DNA of 64,000 bases from Ferruginibacter sp. (GTDB lineage Bacteria; Bacteroidota; Bacteroidia; Chitinophagales; Chitinophagaceae). Positions 46,585-55,484 of the stretch are shown here, piece after piece. The notes under the pieces were generated by a model, which saw only the letters and a program-made list of their open reading frames with translations, ran no database searches and was not told where the DNA came from. The DNA lies in assembly GCA_019638575.1 (NCBI GenBank), contig JAHBTN010000015.1, positions 36,569 through 100,568 of the forward strand, read 5' to 3'. The stretch's first letter is position 1. Each line of letters starts with the position of its first letter. A program made the position numbers and the translations under genes.

Positions 46585-48033
46585 TTATTTTGACGGAGCC
46601 GTAGCCCATTTTACCTCAAGCAGATCGTTTAACTGCAGCAGGGTTAGTTTTTTACCAATAATATGTTTTTCCTTATCCAGTAAATATATGGTTGGGGTTG
46701 ATGTGATGTCATACAATTGCCTGTATCCCGGCTTTTGTGCAGCATAATCTGCATCTTCCATTTCTTTGGTTTTATAAGCATGGGTCCAGCCGGTAAGGTT
46801 ATGTTCATTTATAAATTTTAGCCATTCAGGCAGCACATTGGTTTTGCCATCAGGTGTAAGTACAGCAAATATTTTTACACCGTGTTGTTTCCAGCTTGCA
46901 TTGTATATCGAATCAAGCCTTGGTACCTCTTCTTTACAATGCCCGCAATTTGGATCCCAAAAACAAACTATGGTATAATCGGCATCAATACCGTATAACG
47001 AAACCGGTTTGTTTTGCGTATCAAGCATATCAAGGTTGGCAGCCTTTTCGCCAATTAAATTTGCCATCAGCATATATGCCCTGCGGCTTATGGCTTCTAA
47101 TTGTTTTTCATTAAGCCAACTGCTTACGCCCTTGCTATGGTAATTTTCAAAAAGATGTACAAACACCGCATCCTGTCCCATATATTTTGGATTGATAAAT
47201 TCGTCGGTTATCCAGTTAAGCAAAAACTTATACATTTCCGGCGCCGAGCGTGCAAGCAGTAATTTATAATCAATATCTTTTATGATACTGTCGGGGTCGG
47301 GAGATATAACATCACGGTAATACCTTTCCAGTTTTTTTATAAAAAAAGGGGTACGTATTATTCTGTCATCCATAAAAGTTATTCCATCCCAGTAATGTTT
47401 TTTATACTCATTGTAATTATCAATACTATCCTGCCGGGTTACAGGTACTTTATAATTATACACAGGTTCTTTCATAGCACTTAATAATGCTGCCATCATA
47501 GAAGCCGGTTTATTCTTTATAATATTTTCACGGTAGGCATTTAGTTCATTATTGGCTACAGTGAAATTTTTTTCATGCAACATCGAGTCCTGCTTTGTAA
47601 CAGATGCCGCATAAGCAATTCGTTCCTGTTGAATAATTTTCCCTTTTACTGCTGCAAATTTTTGGTATTGATCGTATAAGATATTCTCTTTTGATCCGGT
47701 AACAACTGTTTTATTTACCAGGTCAGATGTATCGTTGGCTGTAACAGTAATGTTTTGTTCCTTATCAATTAAAAACTCAACCCTTTGCCGTTTACCCGGA
47801 AAAAAAATAGAATAAATACCGGGCAGCAAATTAGATGAGCCTTTAAATACAGCCTTACCATTATTACCCATTGCTGCAGAATCGGCAACATTAAAATTGC
47901 TGCCCATATAATAAGTAAGGTAGGTTATACCGCTTTTAAAATCGGGAGCATTAAGGGTAACCTGGTAACCCTGTGCTAATGCGGTTAAGGAGGATAAGGC
48001 GGTAAAAATTAAAACTGCGTATTTTTTCATCAT
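46585..48033 (-). CDS. Exported TlpA/ResA-like thioredoxin with N-terminal DUF4369-type domain
   Basis: 482 residues, signal peptide to about residue 20 (LTALAQ). The first 130 residues are a beta-sandwich like the DUF4369 domain found ahead of many Bacteroidota thioredoxins. The middle 200 residues are helical (DUF5106-like). A thioredoxin fold occupies the last 150 residues, with the redox site C363-G-H-C366 (WDPNCGHCKEE) and the cis-Pro segment TSTPTIYLLD. It likely exchanges disulfides in the periplasm. A TACATTTG promoter element lies 13 nt upstream of the start and the SurA-like gene follows. Confidence 0.9.
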   Translation of the reverse strand: MMKKYAVLIFTALSSLTALAQGYQVTLNAPDFKSGITYLTYYMGSNFNVADSAAMGNNGKAVFKGSSNLLPGIYSIFFPGKRQRVEFLIDKEQNITVTANDTSDLVNKTVVTGSKENILYDQYQKFAAVKGKIIQQERIAYAASVTKQDSMLHEKNFTVANNELNAYRENIIKNKPASMMAALLSAMKEPVYNYKVPVTRQDSIDNYNEYKKHYWDGITFMDDRIIRTPFFIKKLERYYRDVISPDPDSIIKDIDYKLLLARSAPEMYKFLLNWITDEFINPKYMGQDAVFVHLFENYHSKGVSSWLNEKQLEAISRRAYMLMANLIGEKAANLDMLDTQNKPVSLYGIDADYTIVCFWDPNCGHCKEEVPRLDSIYNASWKQHGVKIFAVLTPDGKTNVLPEWLKFINEHNLTGWTHAYKTKEMEDADYAAQKPGYRQLYDITSTPTIYLLDKEKHIIGKKLTLLQLNDLLEVKWATAPSK

Positions 48034-48046
48034 TATTTAAGGATAG

Positions 48047-48054
48047 CAAATGTA
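48047..48054 (-). promoter_or_regulatory. Promoter -7 element TACATTTG of the thioredoxin/SurA operon
   Basis: Perfect TAnnTTTG match on the minus strand, 13 nt before the ATG at 48033. Confidence 0.5.
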
Positions 48055-48144
48055 TTTAAAATGGTTGGTTTGTGTATATAAATGGGTGTTTGCCTGTTGT
48101 AACAATGACATATTGTTAACAAAACATTATTGAACGGATAACGG

Positions 48145-48152
48145 TATTTTTG
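48145..48152 (+). promoter_or_regulatory. Promoter -7 element TATTTTTG of rlmD
   Basis: Perfect TAnnTTTG match 5 nt before the GTG start at 48158, implying a leaderless mRNA with a GTG start. Confidence 0.65.
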
Positions 48153-48157
48153 CTGCT

Positions 48158-49585
48158 GTGAGAAAAAAAAACAAGCAGAAAATACTGGAGAACCTGTTGG
48201 TTACCGATTATGCAGCCGAAGGTAAGGCCCTTGCCAAACAAGATGGTAAAGTGATTTTTATATCGGGCGCCGTACCCGGCGATGTGGTTGATGTATTGCT
48301 GGTAAAAAATAAAAAAGACTGGGCCGAAGGAAGGGTGCTTACTATTAAGGAACCTTCAAAAGAAAGAGTGGTTCCGTTTTGTAAGCATTTTGGTATTTGC
48401 GGCGGATGCAAATGGCAAATGCTTCCGTATAAAAAACAATTACAGTACAAACAGCAGGAGGCTGAACAAAATTTGCAGCGCATAGGCAAACTTGCATTGC
48501 CCCCAATTTTACCAATCATAGGTGCAGATGATACAGAACATTACCGCAACAAACTTGAGTTTACTTTTAGCAACAAAAGATATTTACTGCCCGGCGAGAT
48601 GGATGATGCAAATTTTATTGCCGATGAAGGGGCATTGGGTTTTCATGTGCCACGTATTTTTGATAAGGTAATTGATATTGAAACCTGTTACCTGATGGAT
48701 GATGTGAATGACAAGATAAGGAATACAGTACGCAGCTTTGCAAAAGAGAATGGTTTTACATTTTACGATATAAGGCAACATACCGGATGGCTGCGTAATA
48801 TTATTATAAGGTATAGCGCCACCGGCGGGTTGATGGTGAATATTTGTTTAAACTATGATGAAGAAACCGACAGGAAAAAACTGTTTGATTATTTATTAAA
48901 AACGGTTCCGGAAATAACTACTTTGTTATACACCATCAACCCAAAATGGAACGACAGTATATACGACCTAACACCACAGATATATTTTGGAAAAGGATAT
49001 ATTACCGAAAAACTTTTTACAGGCAACGGGGATGAAGCATTTGAATTTAAAATTTCACCCAAATCGTTTTTTCAAACCAATACAAGGCAGGCCGAAAAAC
49101 TTTATTCAGTAGCCGGGGATTTTGCCGCATTAACCGGCAGCGAAGTGGTATACGACCTGTATTGCGGCACCGGCAGCATTGGGATATTTGTAAGCAAAGG
49201 CGCAAAAAAAATAATTGGAGTAGAAGCGATAGAAGAAGCCATTGCTGATGCAAAAGAGAATGCAGCATTAAACAATATTAACCATGCCTTGTTTTTTGCC
49301 GGCGATGTAATAAAAATTTGTAATGATGATTTTTTTGCTGTTCATGGCAGGCCCGATGTTATCATCACCGATCCGCCAAGGGCAGGCATGCATGAAAAGT
49401 TGGTGAACAAACTGTTACAAACAGAAGCGCCACGTATTGTATATGTAAGCTGTAATACAGCCACGCAGGCCCGTGACCTGGGATTGCTAAGCGAAAAATA
49501 TACAGTGGAAAAAATACAACCGGTAGATATGTTTCCGCATACACATCATATAGAGTGCGTAGTTTTACTTACATTGAAAAATTAA
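48158..49585 (+). CDS. rlmD: 23S rRNA (uracil-5-)-methyltransferase RlmD/RumA-like
   Basis: 475 residues, GTG start. An N-terminal TRAM RNA-binding domain (about 10-65) is followed by the [4Fe-4S] cysteine cluster CKHFGICGGCKW. The C-terminal methyltransferase has the SAM motif VYDLYCGTGSIGIF, ITDPPRAGM and the catalytic Cys in VYVSCNTATQARDL. It methylates C5 of a 23S rRNA uridine (U1939 in E. coli). The more distant TrmA-like possibility is less likely because of the TRAM domain. It is leaderless by promoter position. Confidence 0.93.
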   Translation: MRKKNKQKILENLLVTDYAAEGKALAKQDGKVIFISGAVPGDVVDVLLVKNKKDWAEGRVLTIKEPSKERVVPFCKHFGICGGCKWQMLPYKKQLQYKQQEAEQNLQRIGKLALPPILPIIGADDTEHYRNKLEFTFSNKRYLLPGEMDDANFIADEGALGFHVPRIFDKVIDIETCYLMDDVNDKIRNTVRSFAKENGFTFYDIRQHTGWLRNIIIRYSATGGLMVNICLNYDEETDRKKLFDYLLKTVPEITTLLYTINPKWNDSIYDLTPQIYFGKGYITEKLFTGNGDEAFEFKISPKSFFQTNTRQAEKLYSVAGDFAALTGSEVVYDLYCGTGSIGIFVSKGAKKIIGVEAIEEAIADAKENAALNNINHALFFAGDVIKICNDDFFAVHGRPDVIITDPPRAGMHEKLVNKLLQTEAPRIVYVSCNTATQARDLGLLSEKYTVEKIQPVDMFPHTHHIECVVLLTLKN

Positions 49586-49660
49586 GTACATAAAAAATGA
49601 TATTTTAAAAACTTTAGCATAGTTTAACCGATACCAAACGCCTTGTAGGCTTTAAACAAC

Positions 49661-49668
49661 TAAATTTG
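49661..49668 (+). promoter_or_regulatory. Promoter -7 element TAAATTTG of the rhomboid genes
   Basis: Perfect TAnnTTTG match 4 nt before the ATG at 49673, implying a leaderless mRNA. Confidence 0.65.
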
Positions 49669-49672
49669 TAAA

Positions 49673-50290
49673 ATGGCTTTTAATAATTACGGAAACAGGT
49701 TTCAGCGTACTACACCCATTGTTTTAAACCTTATCATCATTAATGCACTGGTGTACCTGGTGCAATATTTATTTGACGGGCCCGAAGAAAAAATCACCCG
49801 TATACTTGCCCTGTTTCCTTACGAAACAACATATTTTAAACCCTACCAGTTGGTAACACACATGTTTGCCCATGGAGGTTTTTTCCATTTGTTTTTTAAC
49901 ATGTTTGTACTTTGGATGTTTGGCTCGCTGCTGGAAAGAGCCTGGGGCCCAAAAAGATTTTTAATTTTTTATTTTATTTGCGGCATTGCAGCAGGTATTA
50001 CACACCTTGCACTCGAAAACGTGCCGGCTGTTGGTGCATCAGGCGCTATCATGGGTTTATTTGCAGCGTTTGCTTACCTGTTTCCCAATACCGAACTCAT
50101 CATTTTTCCCATACCTGTACCGGTAAAAGCAAAATATGCAATAGCGCTGATGGCCGCTTACGATTTGTTTGGTGGTGTGTATCCGTCATCGGGCGGTAAT
50201 ATTGCCCACTTTGCCCACCTGGGCGGATTGGTAATGGGCCTTATATTGGTTATAATTTGGAATAAGACAGATAAAAAAACTTTCTACTGA
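49673..50290 (+). CDS. Rhomboid intramembrane serine protease (active-site intact)
   Basis: 205 residues with about six membrane segments. The catalytic Ser is S123 in VGASGAIMG and the catalytic His is H182 in HFAHLGG. The oxyanion Asn N76 is in HLFFNMFVLW. This is a standard rhomboid that cuts membrane proteins within the bilayer. It is first of a pair with a second rhomboid 57 bp downstream, and possibly leads into the EEP-type gene. Confidence 0.94.
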   Translation: MAFNNYGNRFQRTTPIVLNLIIINALVYLVQYLFDGPEEKITRILALFPYETTYFKPYQLVTHMFAHGGFFHLFFNMFVLWMFGSLLERAWGPKRFLIFYFICGIAAGITHLALENVPAVGASGAIMGLFAAFAYLFPNTELIIFPIPVPVKAKYAIALMAAYDLFGGVYPSSGGNIAHFAHLGGLVMGLILVIIWNKTDKKTFY

Positions 50291-50346
50291 CACTAATATT
50301 TCATTGTAGCAAGTGTTTGTAATTTTATAGCAAGCTAATTTATATC

Positions 50347-51279
50347 ATGGGAGAATCGGACAGGTATATTGATTATAAAATAAAGAGGCAACGCTTTACT
50401 TTGGGCCAACCCGATAATGCGCTGGTATGGCTTTTTGCATTCAATGTTATCTTCTTCCTGGTATTGCTTTTTATTAAAGTGGCAATTGAAGCAAATGATA
50501 ATTCAAGTGCGGTTTTTTACAGCCGGGTATTGCCCTGGTTTCAATTACCTGCAAGTGTTTCAACATTTGCTGGCAGGCCCTGGACATTTTTTACTTTTAT
50601 GTTTAGCGAAGTGGAAATTTTAAGGGGTGTTAGTAATATGCTTTGGCTTTGGGCTTTTGGGTCTATTTTACAAAACCTTAGCGGCAATAAAAAACTGGTG
50701 CCGGTATATTTGTACGGAGGCTTTGCCGCTGCCTTATTTTTTATTGCTGCATCATACCTGTTGCCAACAAATAAAGTAAACATTAATTCGGCAGCTTTGC
50801 TGGGTGCCAATGCATCCATAATGGCCATTGCTGCTGCAGCTACAATGATTGCACCAGGTTACCGAATATTCAGGCATATAAACGGAGGCATACCTCTTTG
50901 GATACTTACCATGGTTTATTTTACTATTGACCTGGTATCGGTAGCCGATAAGCCTGCCGCTACGGCTATTGCACATATTGCAGGTGCAGGTGCAGGATTT
51001 TTGTTTGTAGCATTACTGCAAAAAAAGATTGATGGCAGTATTTGGATGAATAATTTATACAACTGGTTTATAAACCTGTTTGAGCCTAACAAACATAAAA
51101 ACGGCAATTCGGTAAAAGAAAAAGTATTTTATAATACCGGTAACCGCAGCCCGTATAAAAAAACCTCAAACGTAACCGAACAGCGTATAAACGAGATACT
51201 GGATAAAATAAACCAAAAAGGGATTAACCAGCTTACTAAAGAAGAAAGGGATATTTTAAAAAGGGCCGGCGAAGAATAA
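50347..51279 (+). CDS. Rhomboid-family membrane protein, probably catalytically inactive
   Basis: 310 residues with six membrane segments and a cytoplasmic C-terminal tail of about 80 residues. Aligned on the first rhomboid, its LLGANASIMAI takes the place of VGASGAIMGL, so the catalytic Ser position is N155. A Ser is present two residues later (S157), and the His is kept at H210 (IAHIAGAGAG). The upstream conserved SNMLWLWAFGS keeps the Asn. It is therefore probably a pseudo-rhomboid, though a shifted nucleophile cannot be excluded. The tail ends with ILDKINQKGINQLTKEERD, a short helical motif common in such Bacteroidota paralogues. Confidence 0.82.
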   Translation: MGESDRYIDYKIKRQRFTLGQPDNALVWLFAFNVIFFLVLLFIKVAIEANDNSSAVFYSRVLPWFQLPASVSTFAGRPWTFFTFMFSEVEILRGVSNMLWLWAFGSILQNLSGNKKLVPVYLYGGFAAALFFIAASYLLPTNKVNINSAALLGANASIMAIAAAATMIAPGYRIFRHINGGIPLWILTMVYFTIDLVSVADKPAATAIAHIAGAGAGFLFVALLQKKIDGSIWMNNLYNWFINLFEPNKHKNGNSVKEKVFYNTGNRSPYKKTSNVTEQRINEILDKINQKGINQLTKEERDILKRAGEE

Positions 51280-51330
51280 CAAGGGCTTCCCTTTACTGTA
51301 CTTTATTGAGGTTAGCATTAACTTTATGTT

Positions 51331-52461
51331 ATGGCCAAAAGCATCTTTCGCAGGTTAACAAAAAAATTTTTTATCATCGTTAATGTAATAGCAGCCATTC
51401 TTTTTTTGCTGGGTTGTTACGGCTATTTTTTTAACCCTGTTTATTTTTGGCCCATTGGTTTCCTTACGCTTACGGCCTTTTATTTTTTGCTGGTATTGTT
51501 AGCGTTTATTTTTTTCTGGTTATTTGTAAAGCCGCAACTGGCGCTTATTTCGCTTATTACTATTGTATTGGCTTATAAACCTGTAACCAATATCATCCCG
51601 CTAAGGTTATCCTATACTTTTAATAAACAAAAGCAACTTAACGATATGAGGGTGATGACCTGGAATGTGGCACAGTTTAATGTGATGGAAGATAAAGAAC
51701 ATCCTAACGTAAAAAAGCAGATGATTGATATCATTAATGAATACAAACCTGATATTGCCTGTTTCCAGGAAATGGTGGCCGAAGACAGTGCGGTGAGGAT
51801 GCATGGCCATATTGATGATTTTTTAGACAAACTGCATTTTAAAAACTATTTCTACAGTTACAACAGCAAGGAAGATTTTTGGGGCTATGCACATTTCGGT
51901 ATCATCATTTTTTCAAAATACCCCATCATCAATAAGCAAACAGTGAGCTGGTATCCCAGGGATTATAATTCCATTTTTCAGTATGTAGATATTGTAAAAG
52001 ACGATGACACCATCAGGGTGTTTAACATTCACCTGCAATCGTTAAGGTTTAGCCGCTCAAATTTAAAATATATTGATAAGCCAACCATGGAAGATAAAGG
52101 TGCTATTAAAGAATCAAAAAGCATCATCGGTAAATTTAAAAAAGGATTTTTAAGAAGACAGTTACAGGCCCAAAGGGTGCAGGCTGAGATTGCCAAAAGC
52201 CCTTACCCGGTTATTGTGTGTGGCGATTTTAATGATGTACCCAACAGCTATGCTTATCATACCATTGGGGGCAATTTGCAAAATGCTTTTGTAAAAAAAG
52301 GCGGCGGGCTGGGCCGTACCTTCAGCGGCATATCGCCGGTTTTGAGGATTGATAATATTTTTGTGGATGAAAAAATGGAGGTACATCAATTTGAACTCAT
52401 CAAAAAAAAACTCAGCGACCATTTTCCTGTTATTGCTGATATAGGATTGCCTAAAAAGTAA
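51331..52461 (+). CDS. Membrane-anchored endonuclease/exonuclease/phosphatase-family protein
   Basis: 376 residues. Three hydrophobic segments lie in the first 95 residues, so the catalytic domain is tethered to the inner membrane. The EEP domain covers about 105-375, with TWNVAQFN (metal Asn), CFQEMV (catalytic Glu), HLQSLRF, VICGDFNDVPNS and SDHFPVIADI (the final Asp-His pair). It could cleave phosphodiester bonds in nucleic acid or a lipid/inositol phosphate. It follows the two rhomboids by 51 bp on the same strand. Confidence 0.88.
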   Translation: MAKSIFRRLTKKFFIIVNVIAAILFLLGCYGYFFNPVYFWPIGFLTLTAFYFLLVLLAFIFFWLFVKPQLALISLITIVLAYKPVTNIIPLRLSYTFNKQKQLNDMRVMTWNVAQFNVMEDKEHPNVKKQMIDIINEYKPDIACFQEMVAEDSAVRMHGHIDDFLDKLHFKNYFYSYNSKEDFWGYAHFGIIIFSKYPIINKQTVSWYPRDYNSIFQYVDIVKDDDTIRVFNIHLQSLRFSRSNLKYIDKPTMEDKGAIKESKSIIGKFKKGFLRRQLQAQRVQAEIAKSPYPVIVCGDFNDVPNSYAYHTIGGNLQNAFVKKGGGLGRTFSGISPVLRIDNIFVDEKMEVHQFELIKKKLSDHFPVIADIGLPKK

Positions 52462-52647
52462 TACCTTAGCGTTCTTCATGAAGAAATACAATACATATCA
52501 ACTTTTCTGTTGCCCTTGCGGCATAGCTTAATATCTTTACAAAAAATTTGCTGTAGCTTTTATTTGCCGCCCATTGCTTAACTGTACAAGAGTGCGACGC
52601 CAATGAAGCTTAATTAATAACCCAATGCCGGGTACAAAAAAATAAAT
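52462..52647. other. Non-coding region before cysS
   Basis: 186 bp without an ORF or RNA gene. It contains a TATCTTTA near-match to the -7 element (52531 region) about 110 nt before cysS, and a moderately conserved-looking stretch (ACAAGAGTGCGACGCCAAT) of the kind seen repeatedly between genes in this phylum. Only one copy is in this window. Confidence 0.35.
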
Positions 52648-54135
52648 ATGCCATTAAGAATTTACAATACACTATCGAGGGATAAAGAAATTTTTACACC
52701 TATTACCGAAGGCCATGTGGGCATGTATGTGTGTGGCCCCACCGTATACAGCGATGTGCACCTGGGCAATTGCCGCACTTTTATTTCTTTTGATATTATT
52801 TACCGTTACCTGCGTTACCTGGGATATAAAGTGCGTTATGTACGCAACATAACCGATGCCGGCCACCTTGAAGGCGACCGTGATGAAGGTGATGATAAAT
52901 TTAGCAAGATTGCAAGGCTGCAAAAGTTAGAACCCATGGAAATAGTACAGAAGTACACGCTGGGTTTTCACCATGTGATGCAGTTATTGAATAACCTGCC
53001 GCCAAGCATTGAGCCAACAGCTACAGGGCATATTTCTGAACAGATTGAAATTACACGGCAGATAATTGCTAACGGTTATGCTTATGAGATAAACGGCACT
53101 GTTTATTTTGATGTGGAAAAATATAATAAAGAACAACCTTATGGCATATTAACCAACCGCAGGATGGAAGACCTTTTAGAAGGTACAAGGGAGCTTGGCG
53201 GGCAGGATGAAAAACGTGGCCGGCTTGATTTTGCTTTATGGATAAAAGCCAAGCCCGAACACCTGATGCAATGGCCAAGCCCCTGGGGCATGGGTTTTCC
53301 GGGCTGGCATATTGAGTGCTCGGCCATGAGTGAAAAATACCTGGGAAAAAAGTTTGACATACATGGTGGCGGGATGGACCTTGCCGCCACACATCATACC
53401 AACGAGATTGCACAGAGCCAGGCATGCTACCACACAAGCCCGGCTAATTACTGGATGCATACCAATATGCTTACCGTTAATGGAACAAGGATGAGTAAAT
53501 CTTTAGGTAATGGTTTTTTACCCGAAGAATTATTTACCGGCAACCACCCGCTTTTAGAAAAAGCCTATGCACCTATGACGGTACGCTTTTTTATGCTGCA
53601 AACACATTACCGCAGTACGCTTGATTTTAGCAACGAAGCTTTGCAGGCATCGGAAAAAGGGTTTAAAAGATTATGGGATGCTTATGAAGTGCTGAAACAA
53701 TTTACTGCCGGTGAAAACAAGGCTGCAAACGATACCGAACTGGATTCAAAAGTAAATAAGCTTATTGGCGAGTTTGATGAATTTATGAATGATGATTTTA
53801 ACACGGCAAAAGTGTTGGGTAGTATGTTTGAACTGGTACCGGTTATAAATTCGATGAAAGATGGTATAATAAAGACGGATGCAATTGCTGCCACTACTTT
53901 AGCTTTATTGCAGCTAAAGTTTAAGGCTTACCTGGAAGATGTTTTTGGATTGAAAAATGAAGCGGCAAATAATAAAACGCTTAACAGCGTGATGAATTTG
54001 CTGATTGAGATTAGGAAAGAGGCAAAAGCAAAAAGAGATTTTGTAACAAGCGATATGATAAGAAACCAACTTGCATTGGCAGGAATTAACTTAAAGGACG
54101 AAAAAGGCGGAGAGATGAGTTGGGAAATAAACTGA
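52648..54135 (+). CDS. cysS: Cysteinyl-tRNA synthetase CysS
   Basis: 495 residues, the full length for the family. It charges tRNA-Cys. Class I signatures are YVCGPTVY with the zinc-binding Cys (C29), the VHLGN form of the HIGH motif, WHIECSAM (second zinc Cys), HHTNEIAQSQA and the RMSKSLGN form of KMSKS. A DALR-type anticodon-binding region forms the last 150 residues. No adjacent cysteine genes. A repetitive palindromic region follows the stop. Confidence 0.97.
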   Translation: MPLRIYNTLSRDKEIFTPITEGHVGMYVCGPTVYSDVHLGNCRTFISFDIIYRYLRYLGYKVRYVRNITDAGHLEGDRDEGDDKFSKIARLQKLEPMEIVQKYTLGFHHVMQLLNNLPPSIEPTATGHISEQIEITRQIIANGYAYEINGTVYFDVEKYNKEQPYGILTNRRMEDLLEGTRELGGQDEKRGRLDFALWIKAKPEHLMQWPSPWGMGFPGWHIECSAMSEKYLGKKFDIHGGGMDLAATHHTNEIAQSQACYHTSPANYWMHTNMLTVNGTRMSKSLGNGFLPEELFTGNHPLLEKAYAPMTVRFFMLQTHYRSTLDFSNEALQASEKGFKRLWDAYEVLKQFTAGENKAANDTELDSKVNKLIGEFDEFMNDDFNTAKVLGSMFELVPVINSMKDGIIKTDAIAATTLALLQLKFKAYLEDVFGLKNEAANNKTLNSVMNLLIEIRKEAKAKRDFVTSDMIRNQLALAGINLKDEKGGEMSWEIN

Positions 54136-54139
54136 GTGA

Positions 54140-54252
54140 TTAACCACAGAGTACACAAAGGTTTTTTCACAGAGTACTTAAAATGATAATCCTGTGATCT
54201 TTGTGTTCAACTTTGTGCGCTTTGTGGTTAAGTTTGTGCGCTTTGTGGTTAA
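54140..54252. repeat. Palindromic intergenic repeat with a 21-bp tandem duplication
   Basis: The left arm starts TTAACCACA (54140-54148) and its reverse complement TGTGGTTAA occurs at 54223-54231 and again at 54244-54252. The right arm is duplicated: a 21-bp unit at 54212-54232 is repeated exactly at 54233-54253. Internal ACACAAAG / CTTTGTG pairs extend the symmetry. Such CACAGAG...CTTTGTG elements are often dispersed in genomes; here one copy lies between cysS and the glycosylase gene. Confidence 0.65.
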
Positions 54253-54300
54253 GACTTCTGCTTTGTAACTTTTTTGAATTATAGAAATAAAAACTTCTGA

Positions 54301-54966
54301 TTGAAACATATCCTGCATTTATCTAAAGATAAAAAGCTAAAAAAAATTATTGAACTTCAGCAGCCACACGAACTGAAGAAAAGAGACAACATATACCTCT
54401 ATCTCTGTTACTCTATCATGAGCCAGCAACTGAGTACGAAAGTGGCCGATGTTTTTCACCGCCGATTTATAGAATTGTATGGCGGGCAGGAGCCTACCGT
54501 TACACAAATTGCAACCACATCTTTTGAAACACTGCGGGGCATTGGGCTAAGCAATGCCAAAGCAAACTATGTACTAAATGTGTGCAATTTTTTTATTGAA
54601 GAAAATATTACCGATGCGGGCTTGCACAAGATGAGTAATGAAGATGTTATTAAATGCCTTACAAAAATTAAGGGTGTGGGGCAATGGACCGTAGAGATGG
54701 TGTTGATGTTTGCATTGGGCAGGGAAGATGTTTTTGCAATGGATGACCTTGGCATACAACAAGCCATTTGTAAATTATATAAAGTAGATGAGCTGGATAA
54801 AAAAGCGATGAAAGAAAAAATGCTGACAGTTTCAAAAAAATGGAGCCCCTACCGAACTTATGCATGCCGATATTTATGGGGATGGAAGGATAATGTGATT
54901 GAAGGAAAAAGTAAAAAATCAAAAGTAAAAATCCAAAAGTCAAAATTAAAAAGGAGGGCTTGGTAA
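54301..54966 (+). CDS. DNA-3-methyladenine glycosylase (AlkA-like, HhH-GPD superfamily)
   Basis: 221 residues from a TTG start, which directly follows an in-frame TGA, so no earlier start exists; the first ATG would drop conserved N-terminal helices. The helix-hairpin-helix motif is TKIKGVGQWTVEMVL, and the catalytic Asp is in FAMDDLGIQQAI. The fold removes alkylated purines from DNA in base-excision repair. The last 20 residues (SKKSKVKIQKSKLKRR) are Lys/Ser-rich and appear to derive from a low-complexity repeat rather than the family core. Confidence 0.88.
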   Translation: MKHILHLSKDKKLKKIIELQQPHELKKRDNIYLYLCYSIMSQQLSTKVADVFHRRFIELYGGQEPTVTQIATTSFETLRGIGLSNAKANYVLNVCNFFIEENITDAGLHKMSNEDVIKCLTKIKGVGQWTVEMVLMFALGREDVFAMDDLGIQQAICKLYKVDELDKKAMKEKMLTVSKKWSPYRTYACRYLWGWKDNVIEGKSKKSKVKIQKSKLKRRAW

Positions 54967-54990
54967 CTTAAGCTTCTTAGTGTTGTTGGT

Positions 54991-55464
54991 TTAAAAATTT
55001 ATAAGCAAAATAATTTCTTCTAAATATTTTTTATCTGTCTCATCAAACTGGCTTAGGGTTTCACTATCCACATCAAGTACGGCAACCACCACATTGTTTC
55101 GGATGATGGGTACCACAATCTCCGATCTTGATAAACTGCTGCAGGCAATATGGCCGGGAAATTTTTCTACATCATCAACAATTAATGTTTGCGCATTTTG
55201 CCAGGCAGCGCCGCAAACGCCTCTTCCTTTTTTTATTCTTGTGCAGGCTACGGGCCCCTGGAAAGGGCCAAGCACTAATTCATCTTCCTTCACTAAATAA
55301 AAACCAACCCAAAACCATTTAAACTGTTCTTTAAGCGCTGCGGCTACATTTGCCATATTGGCTACAAGGTCGGGCTCGCCATTTAGTAATGCTTTTATTT
55401 GTGGAATAAGCGATTGATAAATTTCTTCTTTTGTGCCTTGTATGATGGTTAAGTCTTCTGCCAT
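54991..55464 (-). CDS. msrC: Free methionine-(R)-sulfoxide reductase (GAF-domain fRMsr, MsrC-like)
   Basis: 157 residues from the ATG at 55464; the 16-codon extension to 55512 is a dispersed repeat, and a TATCTTTG promoter element lies between. The single GAF domain reduces the R-form of free methionine sulfoxide. The three key Cys are C74 (VACTRI), C84 (GVCGAAW) and C108 (IACSSLS). Their spacing (10 and 24) equals that of E. coli fRMsr (84, 94, 118). This complements the envelope MsrB earlier in the window. Cytoplasmic. Confidence 0.93.
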   Translation of the reverse strand: MAEDLTIIQGTKEEIYQSLIPQIKALLNGEPDLVANMANVAAALKEQFKWFWVGFYLVKEDELVLGPFQGPVACTRIKKGRGVCGAAWQNAQTLIVDDVEKFPGHIACSSLSRSEIVVPIIRNNVVVAVLDVDSETLSQFDETDKKYLEEIILLINF

Positions 55465-55468
55465 TAGG

Positions 55469-55476
55469 CAAAGATA
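55469..55476 (-). promoter_or_regulatory. Promoter -7 element TATCTTTG of msrC
   Basis: Perfect TAnnTTTG match 4 nt before the ATG at 55464, implying a leaderless mRNA and setting the start. Confidence 0.65.
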
Positions 55477-55484
55477 CAACGCAT

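Noticed and set aside
54212-54253. Exact 21-bp direct repeat as a minimal CRISPR array
   Set aside because: The two units are directly adjacent with no spacer, and no cas gene is in the window.
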